Positions 36,115 to 48,799 of a DNA stretch of 54,654 nt are shown here, one piece after another. Both the position numbers and the translations under genes were made by a program. The stretch spans positions 1-54,654 of the forward strand of contig NW_027018222.1 of NCBI RefSeq assembly GCF_032854445.1, written 5' to 3'. The notes under the pieces were generated by a model that had not been told where the DNA came from, did not search any database, and saw nothing but the letters and a program-made list of their open reading frames with translations. Source of the stretch: Liolophura sinensis (taxonomy: Eukaryota > Mollusca > Polyplacophora > Chitonida > Chitonidae). Position 1 is the first letter of the stretch. Every line of letters starts with the position of its first letter.

Positions 36115-39100
36115 TACAATTGAACACTGACCCACATCAATAAGATGCCAAAGGATGCGCAATTGGGCCAGGCATCTCCAGCTGTTGAAAAATTGCAAAT
36201 TTCCTTGGTTTCCATGGAGTAAGAGCCGTTGCTGGGCACGTGATCTTGACATCATTGATTATTCATTTGTGGCTACAGCCAAAAGTATTGGTCGGAGAGC
36301 AACGCGGTTTGCACCATTCGATTTCTCGTCACAAAATACGTCGGATTAGCCTCTTACCAGAAGCATTGGAACAGTTTTTCTACTTTTGGATTTTTGCCTG
36401 GTCTTTTTGCGAATTGAAATCGGCTACATTAACTATGTACAATCGCGACTGGTCATTACTATATTCAGCATTTCATTATAAGTTATGTGCCCATCGGTAG
36501 CCCAGACGACGTCAAATCTTTGGGCCAAGCCCATTTAACTCACCCAGCAAATGTCTTACTTCTAAGTCGAAGACAAACTCAATGTCTTTATCTACATGTA
36601 GAAAAACCACACCATTTGTATGTAAAAAAAACACAAGGTACTTGATACAGTCTGCTGTAAAAAGTACAATTGAACACTGACCCACATCAATAAGGTGCCA
36701 AAAGATGCGCAATTGGGCCAGGCATCTCCAGCTGTTGAAAAATTGCATATTTCTATGGTTTCCATGGATTAAGAGCCGTTGCTGGGCACGTGATCTTGAC
36801 ATCATTGATTATTCATTTGTGGCTACAGCCAAAAGTATTGGTCGGAGAGCAACGCGGTTTGCACCATTCGACTTCTCGTCACAAAATACGTCGGATTAGG
36901 CTCTTACCAGCAGCATTGCAACTGTTTCTTTTACTTTCGGATTTTTGCCTGGTCTTTTTGCTAATTGAAATCGGCTACATTAACTATGTACAATCGCGAC
37001 TGGTCATTACTATATTCAACTTTTCATTATAAGTTATGTGCCCTTCGGTAGCCCAGACGACGTCAAATCTTTGGGCCAAGCCCATTTAACTCACCCAGCA
37101 AATGTCTTACTTCTAAGTCGAAGACAAACTCAATGTCTTTATCTACATGTAGAAAAACCACACCATTTGTCTATCAAAAAAAACAAAAGGTACTTGATAC
37201 AATCCGCTGTAAAAAGTACAATTGAACACTGACCCACATCAATAAGGTGCCAAAGGATGCGCAATTGGGCCAGGCATCTCCAGCTGTTGAAAAATTGCAA
37301 ATTTCCTTGGTTTCCATGGAGTAAGAGCCGTTGCTGGGCACGTGATCTTGACATCATTGATTATTCATTTGTGGCTACAGCCAAAAGTATTGGTCGGAGA
37401 GCAAGGCGGTTTGCACCATTCGATTTCTCGTCACAAAATACGTCGGATTAGCCTCTTACCAGTAGCATTGGAACAGTTTTTCTACTTTTGGATTTTTGCC
37501 TGGTCTTTTTGCGAATTGAAATCGGCTACATTAACTATGTACAATCGCGACTGGTCATTACTATATTCAACTTTTCATTATAAGTTATGTGCCCTTCGGT
37601 AGCCCAGACGACGTCAAATCTTTGGGCCAAGCCCATTTAACTCACCCAGCAAATGTCTTACTTCTAAGTCGAAGACAAACTCAATGTCTTTATCTACATG
37701 TAGAAAAACCACACCATTTGTATATAAAAAAAACACAAGGTACTTGATACAATCCGCTGTGAAAAGTACAATTGAACACTGACCCACATCAATAAGGTGC
37801 CAAAGGATGCGCAATTGGGCCAGGCATCTCCAGCTGTTGAAAAATTGCAAATTTCCTTGGTTTCCATGGAGTAAGAGCCGTTGCTGGGCACGTGATCTTG
37901 ACATCATTGATTATTCATTTGTGGCTACAGCCAAACGTATTGGTCGGAGAGCAACGCGGTTTGCACCATTCGATTTCTCGTCACAAAATACGTGGGATTA
38001 GCCTCTTACCAGCAGCATTGGAACAGTTTTTCTACTTTTGGATTTTTGCCTGGTTTTTTTGCGAATTGAAATCGGCTACATTAACTATGTACAATCGCGA
38101 CTGGTCATTACTATATTCAGCATTTCATTATAAGTTATGTGCCCTTCGGTAGCCCAGACGACGTCAAATCTTTGGGCCAAGCCCATTTAACTCACCCAGC
38201 AAATGTCTTACTTCTAAGTCGAAGACAATCTCAATGTCTTTATCTACATGTAGAAAAACCACACCATTTGTATATAAAAAAAACAAAAGGTACTTGATAC
38301 AATCCGCTGTAAAAAGTACAATTGAACACTGACCCACATCAATAAGTTGCCAAAGGATGCGCAATTGGGCCAGACATCTCCAGCTGTTGAAAAATTGCAA
38401 ATTTCCTTGGTTTCCATGGAGTAAGAGCCGTTGCTGGGCACGTGATCTTGACATCATTGATTATTCATTTGTGGCTACAGCCAAAAGTATTGGTCGGAGA
38501 GCAACGCGGTTTGCACCATTCGATTTCTCGTCACAAAATACGTCGGATTAGCCTCTTACCAGCAGCATTGGAACAGTTTTTCTACTTTTGGATTTTTGCC
38601 TGGTCTTTTTGCTAATTGAAATTGGCTACATTAACTATGTACAATCGCGACTGGTCATTACTGTATTCAGCATTTCATTATAAGTTATGTGCCCTTCGGT
38701 AGCCCAGACGACGTCAAATCTTTGGGCCAAGCCCATTTAACTCACCCAGCAAATGTCTTACTCCTAAGTCGAAGACAAACTCAATGTCTTTATCTACATG
38801 TAGAAAAACCACACCATTTGTATATAAAAAAAACACAAGGTACTTGATACAATCCGCTGTGAAAAGTACAATTGAACACTGACCCACATCAATAAGGTGC
38901 CAAAGGATGCGCAATTGGGCCAGGCATCTCCAGCTGTTGAAAAATTGCAAATTTCTATGGTTTCCATGGAGTAAGAGCCGTTGCTGGGCACGTGATCTTG
39001 ACATCATTGATTATTCATTTGTGGCTACAGCCAAAAGTATTGGTCGGAGAGCAACGCGGTTTGCACCATTCGATTTCTCGTCACAAAATACGTGGGATTA

Positions 39101-39968
39101 GCCTCTTACCAGAAGCATTGGAACAGTTTTTCTACTTTTGGATTTTTGCCTGGTCTTTTTGCGAATTGAAATCGGCTACATTAACTATGTACAATCGCGA
39201 CTGGTCATTACTATATTCAGCATTTCATTATAAGTTATGTGCCCTTCGGTAGCCCAGACGACGTCAAATCTTTGGGCCAAGCCCATTTAACTCACCCAGC
39301 AAATGTCTTACTTCTAAGTCGAAGACAAACTCAATGTCTTTATCTACATGTAGAAAAACCACACCATTTGTATGTAAAAAAAACACAAGGTACTTGATAC
39401 AGTCTGCTGTAAAAAGTACAATTGAACACTGACCCACATCAATAAGGTGCCAAAAGATGCGCAATTGGGCCAGGCATCTCCAGCTGTTGAAAAAATTGCA
39501 AATTTCTATGGTTTCCATGGATTAAGAGCCGTTGCTGGGCACGTGATCTTGACATCATTGATTATTCATTTGTGGCTACAGCCAAAAGTATTGGTCGGAG
39601 AGCAACGCGGTTTGCACCATTCGACTTCTCGTCACAAAATACGTCGGATTAGGCTCTTACCAGCAGCATTGGAACTGTTTCTTTTACTTTCGGATTTTTG
39701 CCTGGTCTTTTTGCTAATTGAAATCGGCTACATTAACTATGTACAATCGCGACTGGTCATTACTACATTCAACTTTTCATTATAAGTTATGTGCCCTTCG
39801 GTAGCCCAGACGACGTCAAATCTTTGGGCCAAGCCCATTTAACTCACCCAGCAAATGTCTTACTTCTAAGTCGAAGAAAAACTCAATGTCTTTATCTACA
39901 TGTAGAAAAACCACACCATTTGTATATAAAAAAAACACAAGGTACTTGATACAATCCGCTGTGAAAAG
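36115..39968 (+). repeat. 7-monomer higher-order repeat, copy 1 (3,854 bp)
   Basis: Monomers start at 36115, 36665, 37217, 37767, 38317, 38867 and 39417. The block from 36115 to about 39300 matches 39969 to about 43160 at an offset of 3,852-3,854 bp. Shared rare variants include AATAAGTTGCC with GCCAGACATC, GAAATTGGC, ATTACTGTATTC and CTCCTAAGTCG. Differences I noted are GACAAAC against GAAAAAC near 37120, CAAGGCGG against CAACGCGG near 37405, and GTGGGATT against GTCGGATT near 39095. Confidence 0.9.
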
Positions 39969-42900
39969 TACAATTGAACACTGACCCACATCAATAAGAT
40001 GCCAAACGATGCGCAATTGGGCCAGGCATCTCCAGCTGTTGAAAAATTGCAAATTTCCTTGGTTTCCATGGAGTAAGAGCCGTTGCTGGGCACGTGATCT
40101 TGACATCATTGATTATTCATTTGTGGCTACAGCCAAAAGTATTGGTCGGAGAGCAACGCGGTTTGCACCATTCGATTTCTCGTCACAAAATACGTCGGAT
40201 TAGCCTCTTACCAGAAGCATTGGAACAGTTTTTCTACTTTTGGATTTTTGCCTGGTCTTTTTGCGAATTGAAATCGGCTACATTAACTATGTACAATCGC
40301 GACTGGTCATTACTATATTCAGCATTTCATTATAAGTTATGTGCCCATCGGTAGCCCAGACGACGTCAAATCTTTGGGCCAAGCCCATTTAACTCACCCA
40401 GCAAATGTCTTACTTCTAAGTCGAAGACAAACTCAATGTCTTTATCTACATGTAGAAAAACCACACCATTTGTATGTAAAAAAAACACAAGGTACTTGAT
40501 ACAGTCTGCTGTAAAAAGTACAATTGAACACTGACCCACATCAATAAGGTGCCAAAAGATGCGCAATTGGGCCAGGCATCTCCAGCTGTTGAAAAATTGC
40601 ATATTTCTATGGTTTCCATGGATTAAGAGCCGTTGCTGGGCACGTGATCTTGACATCATTGATTATTCATTTGTGGCTACAGCCAAAAGTATTGGTCGGA
40701 GAGCAACGCGGTTTGCACCATTCGACTTCTCGTCACAAAATACGTCGGATTAGGCTCTTACCAGCAGCATTGCAACTGTTTCTTTTACTTTCGGATTTTT
40801 GCCTGGTCTTTTTGCTAATTGAAATCGGCTACATTAACTATGTACAATCGCGACTGGTCATTACTATATTCAACTTTTCATTATAAGTTATGTGCCCTTC
40901 GGTAGCCCAGACGACGTCAAATCTTTGGGCCAAGCCCATTTAACTCACCCAGCAAATGTCTTACTTCTAAGTCGAAGAAAAACTCAATGTCTTTATCTAC
41001 ATGTAGAAAAACCACACCATTTGTCTATCAAAAAAAACAAAAGGTACTTGATACAATCCGCTGTAAAAAGTACAATTGAACACTGACCCACATCAATAAG
41101 GTGCCAAAGGATGCGCAATTGGGCCAGGCATCTCCAGCTGTTGAAAAATTGCAAATTTCCTTGGTTTCCATGGAGTAAGAGCCGTTGCTGGGCACGTGAT
41201 CTTGACATCATTGATTATTCATTTGTGGCTACAGCCAAAAGTATTGGTCGGAGAGCAACGCGGTTTGCACCATTCGATTTCTCGTCACAAAATACGTCGG
41301 ATTAGCCTCTTACCAGTAGCATTGGAACAGTTTTTCTACTTTTGGATTTTTGCCTGGTCTTTTTGCGAATTGAAATCGGCTACATTAACTATGTACAATC
41401 GCGACTGGTCATTACTATATTCAACTTTTCATTATAAGTTATGTGCCCTTCGGTAGCCCAGACGACGTCAAATCTTTGGGCCAAGCCCATTTAACTCACC
41501 CAGCAAATGTCTTACTTCTAAGTCGAAGACAAACTCAATGTCTTTATCTACATGTAGAAAAACCACACCATTTGTATATAAAAAAAACACAAGGTACTTG
41601 ATACAATCCGCTGTGAAAAGTACAATTGAACACTGACCCACATCAATAAGGTGCCAAAGGATGCGCAATTGGGCCAGGCATCTCCAGCTGTTGAAAAATT
41701 GCAAATTTCCTTGGTTTCCATGGAGTAAGAGCCGTTGCTGGGCACGTGATCTTGACATCATTGATTATTCATTTGTGGCTACAGCCAAACGTATTGGTCG
41801 GAGAGCAACGCGGTTTGCACCATTCGATTTCTCGTCACAAAATACGTGGGATTAGCCTCTTACCAGCAGCATTGGAACAGTTTTTCTACTTTTGGATTTT
41901 TGCCTGGTTTTTTTGCGAATTGAAATCGGCTACATTAACTATGTACAATCGCGACTGGTCATTACTATATTCAGCATTTCATTATAAGTTATGTGCCCTT
42001 CGGTAGCCCAGACGACGTCAAATCTTTGGGCCAAGCCCATTTAACTCACCCAGCAAATGTCTTACTTCTAAGTCGAAGACAATCTCAATGTCTTTATCTA
42101 CATGTAGAAAAACCACACCATTTGTATATAAAAAAAACAAAAGGTACTTGATACAATCCGCTGTAAAAAGTACAATTGAACACTGACCCACATCAATAAG
42201 TTGCCAAAGGATGCGCAATTGGGCCAGACATCTCCAGCTGTTGAAAAATTGCAAATTTCCTTGGTTTCCATGGAGTAAGAGCCGTTGCTGGGCACGTGAT
42301 CTTGACATCATTGATTATTCATTTGTGGCTACAGCCAAAAGTATTGGTCGGAGAGCAACGCGGTTTGCACCATTCGATTTCTCGTCACAAAATACGTCGG
42401 ATTAGCCTCTTACCAGCAGCATTGGAACAGTTTTTCTACTTTTGGATTTTTGCCTGGTCTTTTTGCTAATTGAAATTGGCTACATTAACTATGTACAATC
42501 GCGACTGGTCATTACTGTATTCAGCATTTCATTATAAGTTATGTGCCCTTCGGTAGCCCAGACGACGTCAAATCTTTGGGCCAAGCCCATTTAACTCACC
42601 CAGCAAATGTCTTACTCCTAAGTCGAAGACAAACTCAATGTCTTTATCTACATGTAGAAAAACCACACCATTTGTATATAAAAAAAACACAAGGTACTTG
42701 ATACAATCCGCTGTGAAAAGTACAATTGAACACTGACCCACATCAATAAGGTGCCAAAGGATGCGCAATTGGGCCAGGCATCTCCAGCTGTTGAAAAATT
42801 GCAAATTTCTATGGTTTCCATGGAGTAAGAGCCGTTGCTGGGCACGTGATCTTGACATCATTGATTATTCATTTGTGGCTACAGCCAAAAGTATTGGTCG

Positions 42901-43820
42901 GAGAGCAACGCGGTTTGCACCATTCGATTTCTCGTCACAAAATACGTCGGATTAGCCTCTTACCAGAAGCATTGGAACAGTTTTTCTACTTTTGGATTTT
43001 TGCCTGGTCTTTTTGCGAATTGAAATCGGCTACATTAACTATGTACAATCGCGACTGGTCATTACTATATTCAGCATTTCATTATAAGTTATGTGCCCTT
43101 CGGTAGCCCAGACGACGTCAAATCTTTGGGCCAAGCCCATTTAACTCACCCAGCAAATGTCTTACTTCTAAGTCGAAGAAAAACTCAATGTCTTTATCTA
43201 CATGTAGAAAAACCACACCATTTGTATATAAAAAAAACACAAGGTACTTGATACAATCCGCTGTAAAATGTACAATTGAACACTGACCCACATCAATAAG
43301 GTGCCAAAGGATGCGCAATTGGGCCAGGCATCTCCAGCTGTTGAAAAATTGCAAATTTCCTTGGTTTCCATGGAGTAAGAGCCGTTGCTGGGCACGTGAT
43401 CTTGACATCATTGATTATTCATTTGTGGCTACAGCCAAAAGTATTGGTCGGAGAGCAACGCGGTTTGCACCATTCGATTTCTCGTCACAAAATACGTCCG
43501 ATTAGCCTCTTACCAGCAGCATTGGAACAGTTTTTCCACTTTTGGATTTTTGCCTGGTCTTTTTGCTAATTGAAATCGGCTACATTAACTATGTACAATC
43601 GCGACTGGTCATTACTATATTCAGCATTTCATTATAAGTTATGTGCCCTTCGGTAGCCCAGACGACGTCAAATCTTTGGGCCAAGCCCATTTAACTCACC
43701 CAGCAAATGTCTTACTTCTAAGTCGAAGACAAACTCAATGTCTTTATCTACATGTAGAAAAACCACACCATTTGTATATAAAAAAAACACAAGGTACTTG
43801 ATACAATCCGCTGTGAAAAG
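39969..43820 (+). repeat. 7-monomer higher-order repeat, copy 2 (3,852 bp)
   Basis: Monomers start at 39969, 40519, 41071, 41621, 42171, 42721 and 43271. The first six match copy 1. The seventh (43271) is a different type from copy 1's seventh (39417), which instead matches monomer 55 (30056). So the repeat boundary is a mosaic: 39417-42000 resembles 30056-32700 at an offset of 9,361 bp, while 39969-43160 resembles 36115-39300. Confidence 0.9.
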
Positions 43821-44370
43821 TACAATTGAACACTGACCCACATCAATAAGATGCCAAAGGATGCGCAATTGGGCCAGGCATCTCCAGCTGTTGAAAAATT
43901 GCAAATTTCCTTGGTTTCCATGGAGTAAGAGCCGTTGCTGGGCACGTGATCTTGACATCATTGATTATTCATTTGTGGCTACAGCCAAAAGTATTGGTCG
44001 GAGAGCAACGCGGTTTGCACCATTCGATTTCTCGTCACAAAATACGTCGGATTAGCCTCTTACCAGAAGCATTGGAACAGTTTTTCTACTTTTGGATTTT
44101 TGCCTGGTCTTTTTGCGAATTGAAATCGGCTACATTAACTATGTACAATCGCGACTGGTCATTACTATATTCAGCATTTCATTATAAGTTATGTGCCCAT
44201 CGGTAGCCCAGACGACGTCAAATCTTTGGGCCAAGCCCATTTAACTCACCCAGCAAATGTCTTACTTCTAAGTCGAAGACAAACTCAATGTCTTTATCTA
44301 CATGTAGAAAAACCACACCATTTGTATGTAAAAAAAACACAAGGTACTTGATACAGTCTGCTGTAAAAAG
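43821..44370 (+). repeat. Monomer 80: extra first unit of the 7-monomer repeat
   Basis: It carries AATAAGATGCC, CCAGAAGCATTGG, GTGCCCATCGG and TATGTAAAA, as in the monomers at 30609, 36115 and 39969. It therefore begins a third copy of the 7-monomer unit that is cut short where the 2,215-bp repeat takes over in the next monomer. Confidence 0.85.
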
Positions 44371-46585
44371 TACAATTGAACACTGACCCACATCAATAAG
44401 GTGCCAAAAGATGCGCAATTGGGCCAGGCATCTCCAGCTGTTGAAAAATTGCAAATTTCCTTGGTTTCCATGGAGTAAGAGCCGTTGCTGGGCACGTGAT
44501 CTTGACATCATTGATTATTCATTTGTGGCTACAGCCAAAAGTATTGGTCGGAGAGCAACGCGGTTTGCACCATTCGATTTCTCGTCACAAAATACGTCGG
44601 ATTAGCCTCTTACCAGCAGCATTGGAACAGTTTTTCTACTTTTGGATTTTTGCCTGTTCTTTTTGCGAATTGAAATCGGCTACATTAACTATGTACAATC
44701 GCGACTGGTCATTACTATATTCAACTTTTCATTATAAGTTATGTGCCCTTCGGTAGCCCAGACGACGTCAAATCTTTGGGCCAAGCCCATTTAACTCACC
44801 CAGCAAATGTCTTACTTCTAAGTCGAAGACAAACTCAATGTCTTTATCTACATGTAGAAAAACCACACCATTTGTATATCAAAAAAAAACAAAAGGTACT
44901 TGATACAATCCGCTGTGAAAAGTACAATTGAACACTGACCCACATCAATAAGGTGCCAAAGGATGCGCAATTGGGCCAGGCATCTCCAGCTGTTGAAAAA
45001 TTGCAAATTTCCTTGGTTTCCATGGAGTAAGAGCCGTTGCTGGGCACGTGATCTTGACATCATTGATTATTCATTTGTGGCTACAGCCAAAAGTATTGGT
45101 CGGAGAGCAACGCGGTTTGCACCATTCGATTTCTCGTCACAAAATACGTCGGATTAGCCTCTTACCAGTAGCATTGGAACAGTTTTTCTACTTTTGGATT
45201 TTTGCCTGTTCTTTTTGCGAATTGAAATCGGCTACATTAACTATGTACAATCGCGACTGGTCATTACTATATTCAACTTTTCATTATAAGTTATGTGCCC
45301 TTCGGTAGCCCAGACGACGTCAAATCTTTGGGCCAAGCCCATTTAACTCACCCAGCAAATGTCTTACTTCTAAGTCGAAGACAATCTCAATGTCTTTATC
45401 TACATGTAGAAAAACCACACCATTTGTATACAAAAAAACAAAAGGTACTTGATACAATCCGCTGTGAAAAGTACAATTGAACACTGACCCACATCAATAA
45501 GGTGCCAAAGGATGCGCAATTGGGCCCAGGCATCTCCAGCTGTTGAAAAATTGCAAATTTCCTTGGTTTCCATGGAGTAAGAGCCGTTGCTGGGCACGTG
45601 ATCTTGACATCATTGATTATTCATTTTGTGGCTACAGCCAAAAGTATTGGTCGGAGAGCAACGCGGTTTGCACCATTCGATTTCTCGTCACAAAATACGT
45701 CGGTTTAGCCTCTTTCCAGCAGCATTGGAACAGTTTTTCCACTTTTGTGTTTTTGCCTGGTCTTTTTGCGAATTGAAATCGGCTACATTAACTATGTACA
45801 ATCGCGACTGGTCATTACTATATTCAACTTTTCATTATAAGTTATGTGCCCTTCGGTAGCCCAGACGACGTCAAATCTTTGGGCCAAGCCCATTTAACTC
45901 ACCCAGCAAATGTCTTACTTCTAAGTCGAAGACAAACTCAATGTCTTTATCTAGCCTACATGTAGAAAAACCACACCATTTGTATACAAAAAAACAAAAG
46001 GTACTTGATACAATCCGCTGTGAAAAGTACAATTGAACACTGACCCACATCAATAAGGTGCCAAAGGATGCGCAATTGGGCCCAGGCATCTCCAGCTGTT
46101 GAAAAATTGCAAATTTCCTTGGTTTCCATGGAGTAAGAGCCGTTGCTGGGCACGTGATCTTGACATCATTGATTATTCATTTGTGGCTACAGCCAAAAGT
46201 ATTGGTCGGAGAGCAACGCGGTTTGCACCATTCGATTTCTCGTCACAAAATACGTCGGTTTAGCCTCTTTCCAGCAGCATTGGAACAGTTTTTTCCACTT
46301 TTGTGTTTTTGCCTGGTCTTTTTGCGAATTGAAATCGGCTACATTAACTATGTACAATCGCGACTGGTCATTACTATATTCAACTTTTCATTATAAGTTA
46401 TGTGCCCTTCGGTAGCCCAGACGACGTCAAATCTTTGGGCCAAGCCCATTTAACTCACCCAGCAAATGTCTTACTTCTAAGTCGAAGACAAACTCAATGT
46501 CTTTATCTAGCCTACATGTAGAAAAACCACACCATTTGTATATAAAAAAAAACACAAGGTACTTGATACAATCCGCTGTAAAAAG
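44371..46585 (+). repeat. 4-monomer higher-order repeat, copy 1 (2,215 bp)
   Basis: Monomers start at 44371, 44923, 45472 and 46028. Monomers 3 and 4 of the unit resemble each other: both have GGGCCCAGGC (one extra C), TACGTCGGTTTAGCC, GTGTTTTTGCC and the 5-bp GCCTA insertion next to the ACATGT palindrome (45954-45958, 46510-46514). The extra C is shared by four monomers, so it is a true variant and not a base-calling error. Private single-base gains occur near 45625 and 46290. Confidence 0.9.
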
Positions 46586-48799
46586 TACAATTGAACACTG
46601 ACCCACATCAATAAGGTGCCAAAGGATGCGCAATTGGGCCAGGCATCTCCAGCTGTTGAAAAATTGCAAATTTCCTTGGTTTCCATGGAGTAAGAGCCGT
46701 TGCTGGGCACGTGATCTTGACATCATTGATTATTCATTTGTGGCTACAGCCAAAAGTATTGGTCGGAGAGCAACGCGGTTTGCACCATTCGATTTCTCGT
46801 CACAAAATACGTCGGATTAGCCTCTTACCAGCAGCATTGGAACAGTTTTTCTACTTTTGGATTTTTGCCTGTTCTTTTTGCGAATTGAAATCGGCTACAT
46901 TAACTATGTACAATCGCGACTGGTCATTACTATATTCAACTTTTCATTATAAGTTATGTGCCCTTCGGTAGCCCAGACGACGTCAAATCTTTGGGCCAAG
47001 CCCATTTAACTCACCCAGCAAATGTCTTACTTCTAAGTCGAAGACAAACTCAATGTCTTTATCTACATGTAGAAAAACCACACCATTTGTATATCAAAAA
47101 AAAACAAAAGGTACTTGATACAATCCGCTGTGAAAAGTACAATTGAACACTGACCCACATCAATAAGGTGCCAAAGGATGCGCAATTGGGCCAGGCATCT
47201 CCAGCTGTTGAAAAATTGCAAATTTCCTTGGTTTCCATGGAGTAAGAGCCGTTGCTGGGCACGTGATCTTGACATCATTGATTATTCATTTGTGGCTACA
47301 GCCAAAAGTATTGGTCGGAGAGCAACGCGGTTTGCACCATTCGATTTCTCGTCACAAAATACGTCGGATTAGCCTCTTACCAGTAGCATTGGAACAGTTT
47401 TTCTACTTTTGGATTTTTGCCTGTTCTTTTTGCGAATTGAAATCGGCTACATTAACTATGTACAATCGCGACTGGTCATTACTATATTCAACTTTTCATT
47501 ATAAGTTATGTGCCCTTCGGTAGCCCAGACGACGTCAAATCTTTGGGCCAAGCCCATTTAACTCACCCAGCAAATGTCTTACTTCTAAGTCGAAGACAAT
47601 CTCAATGTCTTTATCTACATGTAGAAAAACCACACCATTTGTATACAAAAAAAACAAAAGGTACTTGATACAATCCGCTGTGAAAAGTACAATTGAACAC
47701 TGACCCACATCAATAAGGTGCCAAAGGATGCGCAATTGGGCCCAGGCATCTCCAGCTGTTGAAAAATTGCAAATTTCCTTGGTTTCCATGGAGTAAGAGC
47801 CGTTGCTGGGCACGTGATCTTGACATCATTGATTATTCATTTGTGGCTACAGCCAAAAGTATTGGTCGGAGAGCAACGCGGTTTGCACCATTCGATTTCT
47901 CGTCACAAAATACGTCGGTTTAGCCTCTTTCCAGCAGCATTGGAACAGTTTTTCCACTTTTGTGTTTTTGCCTGGTCTTTTTGCGAATTGAAATCGGCTA
48001 CATTAACTATGTACAATCGCGACTGGTCATTACTATATTCAACTTTTCATTATAAGTTATGTGCCCTTCGGTAGCCCAGACGACGTCAAATCTTTGGGCC
48101 AAGCCCATTTAACTCACCCAGCAAATGTCTTACTTCTAAGTCGAAGACAAACTCAATGTCTTTATCTAGCCTACATGTAGAAAAACCACACCATTTGTAT
48201 ACAAAAAAACAAAAGGTACTTGATACAATCCGCTGTGAAAAGTACAATTGAACACTGACCCACATCAATAAGGTGCCAAAGGATGCGCAATTGGGCCCAG
48301 GCATCTCCAGCTGTTGAAAAATTGCAAATTTCCTTGGTTTCCATGGAGTAAGAGCCGTTGCTGGGCACGTGATCTTGACATCATTGATTATTCATTTGTG
48401 GCTACAGCCAAAAGTATTGGTCGGAGAGCAAACGCGGTTTGCACCATTCGATTTCTCGTCACAAAATACGTCGGTTTAGCCTCTTTCCAGCAGCATTGGA
48501 ACAGTTTTTCCACTTTTGTGTTTTTGCCTGGTCTTTTTGCGAATTGAAATCGGCTACATTAACTATGTACAATCGCGACTGGTCATTACTATATTCAACT
48601 TTTCATTATAAGTTATGTGCCCTTCGGTAGCCCAGACGACGTCAAATCTTTGGGCCAAGCCCATTTAACTCACCCAGCAAATGTCTTACTTCTAAGTCGA
48701 AGACAAACTCAATGTCTTTATCTAGCCTACATGTAGAAAAACCACACCATTTGTATATAAAAAAAACACAAGGTACTTGATACAATCCGCTGTAAAAAG
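46586..48799 (+). repeat. 4-monomer higher-order repeat, copy 2 (2,214 bp)
   Basis: Monomers start at 46586, 47138, 47688 and 48243. Offsets from copy 1 are 2,214-2,216 bp throughout. GCCTA insertions recur at 48169-48173 and 48725-48729, exactly 2,215 bp from those in copy 1. A private extra A gives GCAAACGCGG near 48430. Near-identity indicates recent duplication. Confidence 0.9.

Noticed and set aside
45472-48799. Extra C in GGGCCCAGGC as a sequencing error
   Set aside because: It is shared by four monomers at the local repeat spacing together with TCGGTTTAGCC, so it is an inherited variant.
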